Positions 24,041-34,948 of a stretch of 64,000 nt of DNA are shown here, piece by piece. The stretch lies in contig NC_080421.1 of the NCBI RefSeq assembly GCF_029873635.1, positions 1,612,001-1,676,000 of the forward strand. The letters run 5' to 3'. Made by a program: the position numbers and the translations under genes. Under the pieces are notes generated by a model. That model was not told the DNA's origin. It did no database searches and saw nothing but the letters and a program-made list of their open reading frames with translations. How positions within the stretch are numbered: the first letter of the stretch is position 1; each line of letters begins with the position of its first letter. Source of the stretch: Malania oleifera (taxonomy: Eukaryota > Streptophyta > Magnoliopsida > Santalales > Ximeniaceae).

Positions 24041-27000
24041 GGATAACATTTCTTTCACAGGCACCAACAGGATTCCAACCTAAGTACGAAAGATGAAAAA
24101 TCAAGAAAATGGTGAGAGGTTCAAAAAATAAAAAATAAAAACGGCATCTATTTTTAGACTGTAATGTCCATCAAATCAAGAAGATAAAGACTTAAGCCAC
24201 CTATCTTTGAGAGTTCAAGTGTTGTCTTAACTCTTCCAAAAACTCTTCCATTCATTTCCCTACCCACAACCCAGACAAAAAGTGAGAGGGATCAGAGACA
24301 AGGCCCTTTCCCAGTATTTATGCCTCTCAAGCCCATAGCTCCTCCCAACAGACCCAGCCACAGCCCATGGGATGCCAAAAAGAGAAAGGCCAACTCCCAC
24401 AAATTTCAGGTCCATGGGCAACACGTTTAAATGTGATTCACTGTTTCCACTACCCTTCTGCAAATAAAACATCTGTTCACCAGAATTTTCCCTTCTTTTA
24501 AAGTTTATATCAATCGTCAAAATATTGCCCGAGTTGCTTTTCAAGCAAAGAAAGCCACTTTGGATGGGGCATTTTCTTCCAAATAGCTTTAATATTTCCT
24601 TCAACAAGATTTCCTTCTCCTAAATTTTTAAAGTAGAATTTGATCAAAAAGATTACCAACTTCCAAATTGGTCTGTCTTGACTGTCTAAATCAACCACCA
24701 TTCCATACACCACCATCAAGGCATGAGTTACCAAAGCATATCATCATTACAGACCGGAAAGAAGACATTCAGATATTGGATCTTCAAGAAGTAATCTCCA
24801 CACTAAAGATCATTCCAGAAAAGAATGTTGCCACCATTCCCCACATCAAAATGAAATAAAGCAGAGAAGCCACTCCATCCTTTCTTATCCACCTCCAAAC
24901 CATGACTCTGTATGGTTTTCTTTTACCCTTGGATGTCCACCCATTGTAATCAGAGTCAGACATGGCAAAAATGACTCAAACTCCACAATTGATCACTTCA
25001 AATCACTAATCTACAGAGCCAATTCCCAAGAAGAGCCTCATTAAACAAAGAAATGTATTTGATGACTAAAACTCCCACTTGGATTGATTGCTTAACCACC
25101 CTTTTACCAAGTTTCTATTTAAATTCTTCACACACATTAGTCAATAAGGAATTTTTTTTTTAATGTCTTCTAGTCTCTTGGCAATGAACATAGGGATCGG
25201 AAGGAGAGATATGTAGCAAACAGGCAGACTAGAGTAGGTAGTCTCTATGGGAGCCATCACTCCATGATGATGATATGATATATTTTTAATCATAAATTTT
25301 TTAATCATAAAAATGAGAAACCATCCCAATGCTGTGTTCAATAAGTTATATAAAGCTCTGAAATCAGCAAGTCAAAAACAAAAGCAAGCTTTAACAAACT
25401 TGTAAAGTGCTTGGTTTATCATGCTATAATGCATAAATTTTTTTACTCATAACAATCTCATATAATATTATCCCCATTTCTCATTCTCATACAGTTAATA
25501 AAAGATGTAAATGTAATTAGAGGATCCCATACTAATCACTCTATACCTTAGAACAGTAAACCAAAAACTTGCCTAGACATAATACAGGAGTCTTTGTATC
25601 CTTAAAACCACGGAAGATGCCTTGAAGAGCCAAAGAAACTACCACAGCAGGAGCACCAAGGGCTCTGAGTGAAAGAAATTGTTGTGCTGGGGTACGCATG
25701 GATGAAGCCTGATTTTAAATGGAAAAAAAAAAAATTAGGAACAGACCTCCCTGACACACAGAATATCAACTAATATCATATGTCAATTAATACATGTTAA
25801 ACTTACCAACGACACACCCATCAAGTTAAGAAACATTCCAGATCCCAAATACAATGCTAAAGCCTCAAATAAGCCAATCCCAACTGCTAAGAGTAAAGCA
25901 GTAGATACAGATGGTAGTTGCATTCTTTCGTCCATTCCATCAAAAGGTTTACCATTGGGACTTTCTTCTTGACAAACATGTTCTGTAAACCATCAGCTCA
26001 AATTTAGATGTGAAAGTGAAAATCTTGAACCAACTCTAGTCTTAGTTTGTATCATTAACTGAGAATCAATAGCATTTAAAACAGTCACATAGGACCGAGT
26101 GACAACATCAGTTTTTTACTTCACCTGAGAGAGAATCTTTAGTCGCATTCTTTGAAATGTCTTCAGCCACAAATGAAGTAGCAACACTAAGGAGAGGGAT
26201 ATTGAATAACTTTGATACTATGTTAAAGATTGAAACAGAAACACCGGCTGAAGCCAACTCTACAGGGCCTACAGACAAAATGAAAAATGTAGAGCTCCAT
26301 AAGTAACGAAGATATTAAAAATATCAGTGGTACTATCAATAGTTGGGGTGCTAATAGTAGCATGCACAAACTCAATCAGTTAATCAAGATCAAATTCTGA
26401 AGAATCTTGATCGAAAATATTTTCGATATCTTGGCCAACCTCATAGACAAAACATATCTACAAATGGGAGTCAACAGGAACTCTATTCCAAACAGAAAAA
26501 ATATAACCAGGGAAAGGAAAAGGAAAGGAAAATTAAACAAGTTGTATTCCTTGTTTATCAAAAATATCAAAGAGCAGACCATACCCAATCTACCAATATA
26601 TGCTGTCTCCATTAATTGTGCCAAGGGCTCAATAGCTTGCCCAGCAATTGCAGGCAGGGAAAGCATTAAAAGTTCATGTTTGACACCCCAAGAATGTGAT
26701 GGACCACTAGAAGTTCCCGTCAACTCACTGCAAAAAAAAAATTCAGAAGGTCTTATACTGAAAACAAAGATGGCAATTATAATAATCTGGCCATAACAAA
26801 TCTCAAGTGATAAGTAAAACCCAGCTGAAGGCTTACCAAACTTACAACAAACATGTGCCTATGCATACATACACACAGCAATGTCTTTTTTTCTTTGTTG
26901 ACCCCATAGAACTGAGAAACATCTACCCTTTTTGTCAAATCGGAAGTTCAGAACTCATTTCCATGTCCTCAAACAAAAGCACTCATGAAACTCAACTTGA

Positions 27001-30000
27001 AGCACAAGAACATAGCACATAATAGGGTAAAAGACACTGATCTCCCTTAAGGTTTCACAAAAAACATTGAGCTTCCGTAAAGTTTCAAAAACTCTATGGA
27101 GACCTCCCTTGAGCTTTTGTAAATCCCATGGACTTCCCAAGATTTGATTTTGGGCACTTACATCCCCTCCCTGGACTTAATAGTAAATCAGGGAGGTGGT
27201 ATGAGCGTCCCAAAATCAAATGTTGAGACTTGCCTTTCGGTCAGCCTCAACTGCTTCAAGGGACTTCTTGTTAGTGGATAGATTTTTTCACCTTGAGACT
27301 GAGAGGCATGGTCCAAGGGAAGGAGATGTGCTCCTGTCTTGTAGTTCAATACACTACTCTAAGGTCAGTTGCCTATACAGCATCTTGAATTTATAGTAAA
27401 GTTAACTTTGGTTATAGCTACACCCTCTCTAGACAAACGATTTGGTTCAAGCCACTCCAGTAATGGTCCTGTAGCACTCTGCCTTGATAATCACATGGGC
27501 ACCTGGAAGACTTTCGGGAAACTTTGCATCTTTCTGCAAAATCTTAAGGGACGTCTGCATCTTTTTCGCTGAGCCTCAATGGACGTCCATAGAATTTTTT
27601 ATACCTAGGGGACGTCTGCATCTTTTTATCAAACCTCATGTAAGGTGGGTGTTCTACATCTTTTTGTCAAACCTCATAGAAGAACAATGTATTTTTCCCT
27701 AGCATAAATAAATTGTAAGGTTTATTTAGTATTTCATACATTATTGTAAGGTGTGGTGTGTAGAGTTGTAATAGAGAGGAGTTAGTAAGGGTATTATGGT
27801 CACTAGAATGTATTTGATTTGTATTATAAATAGAGGGAGAGACCAATCTTCAAGTTAGGTCATTCATTGAAGAATAAATTTCAACATGGTATCAAAGCAT
27901 GATCCAACCTTATCATGCTCATTCGTCGCCAGAAAACAGCTTCCCGTCACTGCCCTTCTTAGATCCACCACCATCCTTCATTATTTCACAAAACCAACCA
28001 TATAGCCTAAAACAGAATCCTCCGAAACCTAACCATGCAAAACCCCAACACTAGAAAGTGCCTCACGCGGCCCCACGCTCCAGCAAACTGCCAACAGTAC
28101 CGACCCCATGCTCTGGCGCATGAGAGAGATTCTGGCCACCTTTTCTGACTTTTTTCCTCCACGATGATCAGATTCCTTCCCTAGACCATATTATCAAGCT
28201 GTTGTGCATGTTTTTTGCTCAAATATCCAACCTTTTTCGACCATGCTGTCATGGTAATCGGTTAATTGTTGATCAGTATTCATAAAGGCTCTTATGTGAG
28301 TTCTTAAAGCAATGGCAGCGTTCGTTAGTTGAGTTGTGAGGCTGTGGCAGTATATATTAGTTGGTAAGTGGTTCACCTCGTCCGTGGTTGTTTTGGTGCT
28401 TCACATCATTTGTGGTTGTCCTGATCAGTTTTGATTATTCTCCTTGTTTGATATTTGGTGTGGCTTCTGATTTGTGAGTGTTGGGATGGAGTCTTTGAAT
28501 CCCAAAAACATGTTTCCTTCATTTTTGCCAAAGATAACAACTCAAAAGTTGGACGGAAAGAATTAAGTTCAATGGTCTAAGTCTAAGACTATTCGGGTTT
28601 ATATAGCAGGATTAAGAAAATCTAACCACTTGGTCCAATTTGATCCTTGTGATGAGAAGAGAAAAGAAGCGTGGATTCAGGAAGATGCCTTGATTGTTTC
28701 CCTCCTATGGAATTCAATGTAGTTCCAAATTTTACGAATATGCATGCATCTAGACATATGCAAGGAGATTTGGGATTATGTCAAGCTTCCATACTCTAGT
28801 AACATTACACATAAGTATAATTTATCCCAATAGTACTTTCAGTTACACAACGAGACAAGAGTATTGCAGATTATTTTGGAGAGATGAAACAAATTCATGA
28901 GGAGCTAAACATCGTGCAACGTATAACCATCAGCATTCATGAGATACAGAAGCAAAGGGAGCAGATGACAATTCTTTGGTTTCTAGCTAGCTTGAGACCC
29001 AAGTTTGAGGCAGTCTGGTCCCAGATGCTTAGTAGTGCAGAGTTGCCATCATTCGCCAATGCTTATTCACATCATTTGCGCTTCCTCTATCACACATTCT
29101 CCTGCTCTTGCATCTGGCTCTAAGAGAACAGCCTTTGCCACACAGGGTGATTCTAGTTCTCTACCAAACAACCACAAAAGTTATCTAGGTGGTTCAAGCG
29201 ACCGTGGTGGTAAAGACGGACGAGGTAGAGGAACTCCTTGCAAGTGCAATCATTGTGGATGAGATAATCATACAATTGAGCAGTGTTGGGATCTCCATGG
29301 GAGATCTTCACGTGTTGTCAATGTAGCCACCACCAACTCCACACCTTTGGAGCCAGCCAGTGTAGCCACCACCGACTTCACACCATTGTGGCCAAGTGGT
29401 GGGCAACCTTTGATATCTATGTCAGAGGAAGAGGATTCCAAGTTCCAGTAGTATCAAGCATCACAACAAGCTTCTCTTCACATTGCATCTCTTGTCCAAA
29501 CAGGTAATCCCACAACATGCCTGTCATCTAGTACCTCTCATCCTAGTCCTTGGATTATATACTCAGCTACCACTGATCATATCATAGGTATACCTAATTT
29601 CTTCTCTACTCTTCAGTATCCTGCAAATTTACCTTGTGTTACTCTTGCTAATGGATCCACCACTGCCATCATGGGAACAGGGACTGTAAATCACACTTCT
29701 TCTATTTCTCTTCCTTCAGTTTTGTATATTCCCAAGTATTCTTTCAATACTATGTCCGTTAGCAAGATTACTAAATTCATGAATTGTTCAATAATATTCT
29801 TCCTTGAACCTGTGGTTATTCAAAATTTGAAGACAAGAAAGACGATTGGCAGAGGGCATGAAGCTAGTGTACTTTATCACTTTGAGCCGCTACTCCTTCT
29901 ACCCCCTGCACTGCTGCTGCCACACCCCTCCAAATTCATTATCACCTTGGTCATCCTTCATTGGAAAAGTTGAAACGTCTAGTTCCTGATTTGGGTTATG

Positions 30001-33000
30001 TGTCTAGTCTTGATTGTGAGTCTTGTCAGTTCGGAAAGCATCCTCATGTCCCTTTTGCTTCCTGAGTCAATAAACAGGCTACAAGCCCTTTCATGTTAGT
30101 CCATTCTGATGTTTGGGGTCTTAGTAGAGTTGGGTCCAAGTTGGTTTTCCAGTACTTTGTAACCTTTGTGGATGATTATTCAAGGATGACTTGGCTATAT
30201 TTAATAAAAGATCGTTTTGAGTTATTTCATATGTGCCTTTTGTTTTGAAATAAAGGCTCATTTTAGTTTATCAATTTGAATACTTCAGAGTTATAATGCT
30301 AAATAGTATTTCAGTACAATTCACTACTTATATGACTCTATTTGGTATTGTTCACCAATCATCTTATGCCCACACTCCTCAAAAAAAAGGGCCCGCAAAG
30401 AGGAAAAATAGGCATATCCTTGAAATCGCTCGCTCCTTACTTTATCAAAAGCATGTACCCAAAGTGTTGTGGAGATATGTTGTACTTATTGCTTGCCATC
30501 TGATCAATAGGATGCTATCCTTTGTTCTTAGTGGTAAAATTCCTTATTCCATTCTCTTTCCTAATTCACCTTTATTTTCCCTGCCTCATATATTTGGGTG
30601 TGTGTCATTTGTTCATCAACTAACTCTTGAGGTGGATAAGTTAAATACTCATGCTATAAAATGCGTCTTTTTGGGCTACTCATATACTCAAAGAAGGATA
30701 TCGTTGTTATAGTCCTATGCTACATTGCTTCTTTGTTTTTTCAAATGTTACCTTCTTTGAGTCTACACTTTACTATGGCCAGTCCTTGAGTGCTTCTGAT
30801 GCTTCTGATCTCAATTAAGTCTCTTCTTCTACCTAATCTTTCAAATTTTAGTTAGATGTCCTTGCTCAATCAACCACCTGTGTCTCCATGTAGTTTGAGC
30901 CTTCCTCATCGTCTCGATGTCCTAATTTCCAGGTGTATTCACGGCATTGGCTCCAAGGAAGAGAGTCTCCTCTAGAAGCCTTTGGTTTCCTTGTCCGGTG
31001 ATCATATTTCCCATGATGTTGATTTTCCAATTGCTGTCTGGAAAAGTATACGCATATATACCCAACATCCCATTTCCAACTATGTTTGCTATGACTTCTT
31101 ATCACCTTCCTATTATTGTTTTGTTACTACTCTATCATCTACTACCTTTCCTAAATTTGTTTCAAAAGCCTTAGCCCACTTTGAGTGGAGGAATGCCATG
31201 GTTAAAGAGATGAATGCTTTGCAAGACAATGGTACTAGAGACTTGGTATGTCTTCCTCCTAACAAGTTTGTGGTTGGTTGTCGCTAGGTATACATAGGGA
31301 AAGTCAACCCTGATTGTTTTTATGGCTCATCTAAAGGCACGTCTGTTTCTATGGGATATATTAAGGTGTATGGTTTGGATTATTCTGACACTTTTTCTCT
31401 AGTTGCCAAACTTACATCAATATGTCTGTTCATCTCCTTGGCTACCACTTCTCACTGGCCTCTGCATCAGTTAGATGTGAAAAATGTCTTCTTTCATAGT
31501 GATCTTGAGGAGGAGGTCTACATGGAACATCCACCTAGGTTTGTTGCTCAGGGAGAGTCAAGCTTAGTGTGTCAACTCAAGAAGGCACTATATGGTTTAA
31601 AACACTCTCCCAGAGCATGGTTTGGTCGATTTAGTGTTGTAGTACTTGATTTTGGTCTTCAATAGTGTGCAGTGGATCACTCTTTGTTTTATCGTCATAC
31701 TTCATTAGGTAGGATCCTCCTTGTTGTGTAAGTGGATGATATTATTATTACAGGTGATGATGACAAAGGTATTCAGAGTCTCAAACTTTTTCTAGTTTCA
31801 AACCAAAGATTTTGGATCGTTGAAATACTTCTTAAGTATAGAAGCATCTAGATCTCGTATAGGAATTGTTTTGTCATTGAGGAAGTATGTTCTTGATCTG
31901 TTGGATGAAACTTGATTATTGGGATCCAAACTGGTTAATACACTCATGGATCCTAACAGTAAGTTAGTATCAGATATGGGTGATTTGTTGCCTAATCCTG
32001 GACGAAAGCGAAAACTTGTTGTAAATTTGAATTATCTCACAATCACTCAGTCGGACATATCTTTTGCAACAAGTCTAGTGAGTCAATTTCTAGATTCTGC
32101 AAGGACAAGTCTCTAGGAAGCAGTAATTCATATCTTGAGATATCTCAAAGGTGCACCTTGGAGAGGTTTTTTATATCAAGATCAAGGTCACACTTATATT
32201 CAAGGATATATAGATGTAAATTGGGCTAGATCACCTTCCGATCAAAGATCCACAATTGGGTACTATATCTTGGTTGATGGCAATTTGGTTTCTTGGAAAT
32301 GTAAGAAACAAACTGTGTTAGTCAAGTCAATGTTGAATCAGAGTCTAGAGTTATGGCTCACACTACTTGTGAACTTATTTGGTTAAAGAACATGTTAGAA
32401 AAATTGGGTTTTCCACATTCTCAGCCAAGCTGATGTGTGATAATCAAGCCACTCTTCATATTGCCTTCAACCCAGTCTTTCAAGAGCAAACAAAACACAT
32501 TGAAGTTGATTGCCATTTTTGTTCAAGAGAAACTTGAGCAGAAGCTCATTACTACCACTTATGTGAAGTCTGATATGCAGCTTGCTGATTTGCTTACCAA
32601 AGCTTTGGGGGGTGCTCGTGTTTAATTTATTTATAACAAGCTAGGAGCATGTGAGACTTATGCTCCAACTTGAGGGGGAGTTTTAAAGGTTGTTTTAGTC
32701 TTTTAGTATTATTACTAAGTTTGTTAGTATGTTAATTAGTGACAGTTAGTAAGGATATAATGGTCATTAAAATGTATTTGATTTGTATTATAAATAGAGG
32801 GAGAGACCTATCTTCATGTTAAGTCATTCTTTTAATCAAACTCTCAACAATAATATTTTATCAAGCAACAACTACAACACACTAAAACTAATTCAGGTGT
32901 ACGCCAGAACTGAATGCTAGGCCTCTGATCACAAATCAATCTTTTAGGCTTGGCATCATATCAAAAGTTAAATGCTTCTAGTTCTAGGGCAAATTGCTTC

Positions 33001-34948
33001 TCCCCTTCTACATATTATCTAGTGCATAATGTTTGAAGAGCTTATGAGTGAACTTGGGCTTGCTCTTAGCCTCAAACAAATATGCAATCTACCCTATAGA
33101 CGTCCCTTAACCAAAAAAGCTCTCCTAGTTCACAAACTAGAATTGCATATGCAAAAGTAGCAAATTGAGTAGCTATCCAGAGCCATTGGAATTGTTACAA
33201 GCAATGCTACAGTAGAAATAAATAGCAATGCTTCCCCTCATCATCTCTTACAAAGTTGTGCATGTACTACTAACAAGGATGTCTTTGTGGATTACAAATG
33301 GCAAAGAGTGTATAAGTAGCCATATCAAGTTCAAGGAAAAAAAGGAAGAAAAGGGGGAGGCCTGGCGAAAACTGGAAAGAGAGTGCATAACTCTTCTTTT
33401 ACAATTTATTATGTTATTTAAATTGAAAAACAAGATTTATTAATTGGAAATAAAATATATATACGCATATATATAAGGGCAATGCATCCTCCAAAAACAA
33501 AGGGAAAAAAATTACAAAAAATAAGAGCCCCCAATCCTATTGCAAGTCACTCAAAGAGATACTCCCAGAGACACCTAAAGAAGAAACCCAAAAAGAAGCT
33601 AAGGAAACAACTTTATCTGAAAGCAAAGCCACAGAGGAATCTGATCCCTAAAAATGTCAACATTCCATTCCACCAACAACACCTAAAGAATAGCAAACTG
33701 CACACATTGCCATAAGGCTTTTTCCTTCTTTTTTTTTAAAAGGAGAAGAATATCCATCCTAGGGGAAGAAGAACATGCAAAAGGGAGGACAAGGCATCCT
33801 CCAAAGAGAAACAAAAACCAAAACTAAACCATAAAAAAAAAAAAAAAGGAGAGGAGGTGCTCTAAAGAGAAAGAGAAAGAGAGGGAAAGAGATTACATCA
33901 AAGCAGTCCTACAATCATACCACAAATCCCCTGAAGAAATACCACTAAAGCATCAAAAGAAAATGCCCAAAAAGAGGCTAGAAACACTACCTTATCTGAA
34001 AGGAAAAAACGATTTAGGAATGTATTTATCCAGAAAAAACCTCTTGTTTATCCACAATACCCAAAGAAATGCAAAAGTAGCACATCTCCATAAAAATCTT
34101 CTTCTTCTTTTCCCCTTTTCCAAACCCATAAAACTCATTCCTCATATTCACATATTATGAAATATGAACACACCCACATCTTGTAAAAATGCCAAACAAA
34201 TTACTCTAAAGCAGCTTTTTCCTTCTTATTCCCATCAAAACTCTTCCTTTTAATATCGGTATGCTCATTTTAATTTAGTTAGGAAAAAGGCTTATAACTG
34301 CTTTTCAAGGGGAAATATAATGCTTTCGGTGAGAAACAAGTAGACTTCATAACACCGACTAGTAGTTAGGCTAATGTTTCTTCCTTGTGTCTAAGCACAT
34401 TGAAGGTTTGAAGCAATGTAAATGAATTACCAGAATAAAGCAAATAATTAAAATATTGAGGACAACATCAGAGTCTCTGAAATGAAATGCAAAAATAGAC
34501 TCTAACACAAAATGTTCCACTAATACATGTTAGAAAACACAAGCGAAAAATAAGAACACATTCAGAAGTACTATGCAAGCATGAATTAAAACAAGATGTC
34601 GGGTTTTGGGTCTTACACATTTCCCTCCCTGAAACCACTGGACTCTTGCACTTCCTCCAAAGCAAATCTCTCATCCACATCAGAAGCACCCACACCATGG
34701 TTTGTATTTGATTGATATTTCAACACTGGAATGGGCTTTCTGTGATTCTTCACCAGTGGATAGCAATGAGTAACGACATCTCTATATCTTAGTTCTTTCC
34801 TATCAATTAGCAAACTTGAATTACTGGCTTCACTGGACTGTCCCAAGCACAACGACCAAGCTCTCCTCTTTATTGAGTTCCATTCACTAGCTTTACTAGT
34901 CAGTCCACTAGACAGACCACAACCAGCAGCAAGTTGTGCAATCGTCAT
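14947..34948 (-). CDS. DTX45: MATE efflux transporter, DETOXIFICATION 45-like (plastid type)
   Basis: Minus-strand exons, phases all compatible: 34948-34617, 26727-26585, 26268-26125, 25982-25807, 25708-25573, 21553-21457, 21370-21270, 19223-19060, 15731-15660, 15498-15382, 15267-15172, 15072-14951. Exon 1 begins at ATG 34948 and encodes a 110-residue Ser/Arg/Lys-containing leader fitting a plastid transit peptide. The MATE domain starts in exon 2 with [16 protein letters not shown] and [10 protein letters not shown], continues with [15 protein letters not shown], then [26 protein letters not shown]-like [21 protein letters not shown] and [10 protein letters not shown]. The total of about 567 aa matches the DTX45 subfamily. 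Such proteins are 12-helix H+ or Na+ antiporters in the plastid envelope; the substrate cannot be read from sequence. The C-terminus is unresolved: unspliced reading stops at TAA 14949-14947, or a last exon starts at 14533 (stop 14511) or 14567 (stop 14404). Introns of 7.9, 4.0, 3.3 and 2.0 kb are swollen by transposons. Confidence 0.87.
16752..17285. repeat. Array of GGTCGACCGAACC-type palindromic motifs
   Basis: About a dozen copies of a palindrome-centred motif (GTCGAC core, mostly GGTCGACCGA(A)CC) in 530 bp of the solo LTR, spaced irregularly by 15-100 bp. Copies start near 16754, 16899, 16975, 17008, 17046, 17081, 17117, 17151, 17245 and 17264, with variants GGTTGACCGAGCC and GGTCAACCAAACC. 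The even distribution in the U3 region suggests enhancer or protein-binding sites. Long open frames on both strands here are artefacts of the palindromes. Confidence 0.8.
17924..17961. repeat. (TA)n microsatellite
   Basis: About 38 bp of uninterrupted TA inside the solo LTR. Confidence 0.9.
19413..20814. mobile_element. AT-rich non-autonomous DNA element (about 1.4 kb) with inverted ends
   Basis: The left end (GCCCCCGTGTGGGAGCACTT... GTGCTT) and the complement of the right end (GGTTCGTTTGGAGCCACTTA... GTGCTT) align over about 33 bp. The interior is more than 80% A+T with many internal near-repeats (blocks around TTAATTAATAATATTATTT recur near 19810, 20110 and 20445) and no coding capacity. 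A shorter relative starts at 56498. It fills most of intron 7 of the MATE gene. Confidence 0.55.
20815..21260. other. Intronic, no gene
   Basis: A/C-rich sequence in intron 7 of the MATE gene. No supported feature. Confidence 0.4.
23190..23491 (+). mobile_element. TRIM (terminal-repeat retrotransposon in miniature), 302 bp
   Basis: Two 74-bp direct terminal repeats (23190-23263 and 23418-23491), both starting TGTTAAAGC and ending TTAACA/CTAACA. A primer-binding site, TGGTATCAGAACTGG, directly follows the first (23264-23278). A polypurine tract, GCGGGGGAG, directly precedes the second (23409-23417). A perfect 5-bp target duplication, ACACT, flanks it (23185-23189 and 23492-23496). There is no coding sequence in the 154-bp interior. 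All hallmarks of a complete TRIM are present. It lies in the GC-AG intron of the MATE gene, antisense to it. Confidence 0.93.
24000..24042. repeat. (TTTTC)n pyrimidine microsatellite
   Basis: A tandem TTTTC run passing into poly-T. It probably derives from the reverse-complement poly-A tail of the adjacent minus-strand LINE fragment. Confidence 0.8.
24150..24740 (-). pseudogene. L1-type LINE ORF2 C-terminal relic
   Basis: Broken minus-strand frames resemble the C-terminus of plant L1 ORF2: [14 protein letters not shown]-like text near 24550, then [20 protein letters not shown] and the family's hydrophobic end near 24380-24260. It is a short, mutated fragment in intron 5 of the MATE gene. Confidence 0.5.
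27024..27700. mobile_element. Foldback (long-TIR) non-autonomous element, 677 bp
   Basis: The first about 95 bp (from AGGGTAAAAGACACTGATCT) align with the reverse complement of the last about 105 bp (from AGGGAAAAATACATTGTTCT). Both arms carry a short tandemly repeated unit close to GAGGTTTGACAAAAAGATG. Long internally repetitive inverted arms fit Mutator-like foldback elements. Flanking 9-10 bp (AGCACATAAT / AGCATAAATA) are similar but not identical. A second member lies at 36921-37200. Confidence 0.6.
27714..27886 (+). repeat. Copia 2 5' LTR
   Basis: Direct repeat of 32681-32849, clearest in the last 110 bp. Start position approximate. Confidence 0.7.
28487..29300 (+). pseudogene. Copia 2 gag remnant
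   Basis: Reading frames from 28487 ([20 protein letters not shown]) through 28884-29123 ([21 protein letters not shown]) resemble a Copia gag (UBN2-type). A zinc knuckle follows near 29235-29300 (CKCNHCG, then [11 protein letters not shown]) with a stop between its halves. At least three in-frame stops. Confidence 0.65.
29540..30715 (+). pseudogene. Copia 2 protease and integrase remnants
   Basis: Protease-like region at 29540-29900 ([18 protein letters not shown]). The pre-integrase HHCC zinc motif at 29930-30062 has [15 protein letters not shown] and [12 protein letters not shown]. The integrase core begins near 30100 ([24 protein letters not shown]) and resumes at 30330-30712 ([42 protein letters not shown]). 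The normal QQNG of this motif reads KKGP here. Several frame breaks. Confidence 0.68.
31165..32625 (+). pseudogene. Copia 2 reverse transcriptase / RNase H remnants
   Basis: RT block 31351-31665 ([52 protein letters not shown]). In the same frame the catalytic YVDD motif has lost its Tyr to a TAA stop (31729-31731, reading V[12 protein letters not shown]). RNase H follows at 32135-32625 ([44 protein letters not shown]). Non-functional. Confidence 0.75.
32681..32849 (+). repeat. Copia 2 3' LTR
   Basis: Direct repeat of 27714-27886. It begins right after the polypurine tract; start position approximate. Confidence 0.7.
33480..34200. repeat. Diverged direct repeat in MATE intron 1
   Basis: The block 33560-33720 (CCCAAAAAGAAGCTA, TTATCTGAAAG, ACACCTAAAGAAT, GCACACATTGCCATAA) recurs in diverged form at 33945-34110 (CCCAAAAAGAGGCTA, TTATCTGAAAG, TACCCAAAGAAAT, GCACATCTCCATAA), about 390 bp apart. 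No coding potential. It looks like an old tandem duplication of repeat-derived sequence. Confidence 0.5.

Larger units (their letters stand above)
21554..25572 (-). other. Intron 5 of the MATE gene, a GC-AG intron
   Basis: The donor reads TCTAG|GCAAGT (exon end 25573) and the acceptor TATATGCAG| (exon start 21553). The codon split (TGT CTA G|GG GTG) restores a conserved Gly-Val-Gly stretch only if splicing uses the GC donor, and no GT donor exists at the position that keeps the frame. GC-AG introns are a small minority in plants and normally have an otherwise strong donor consensus, as here. The intron contains the TRIM (23190-23491) and an L1 fragment. Confidence 0.85.
27714..32849 (+). mobile_element. 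Copia LTR retrotransposon 2, old and degenerate (5.1 kb)
   Basis: LTRs of about 170 bp (about 27714-27886 and 32681-32849) share the block from AGTTAGTAAGG to GAGGGAGAGACC and end CAACA. The primer-binding site TGGTATCAAAGCATG follows at 27887, and the polypurine tract TGAGGGGGAG ends at 32680. The interior has the Copia order gag, zinc knuckle, protease, integrase, RT, RNase H, with stops and frameshifts throughout. LTR 5' ends are too diverged to fix to the base, and no target duplication was confirmed. It sits in intron 1 of the MATE gene, antisense to it. Confidence 0.82.

Noticed and set aside
26376-26581. Extension of MATE exon 2 beyond the GTATGG donor
   Set aside because: The open frame continues by chance into hydrophobic AT-rich intron; the donor at 26585/26584 joins exactly to the conserved GPVELASAG exon.
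29283-29507. Cys/His-rich 74-codon frame that could suggest a zinc-finger protein
   Set aside because: It is the out-of-frame reading of the Copia 2 gag-protease junction; the true frame shows the decayed zinc knuckle.
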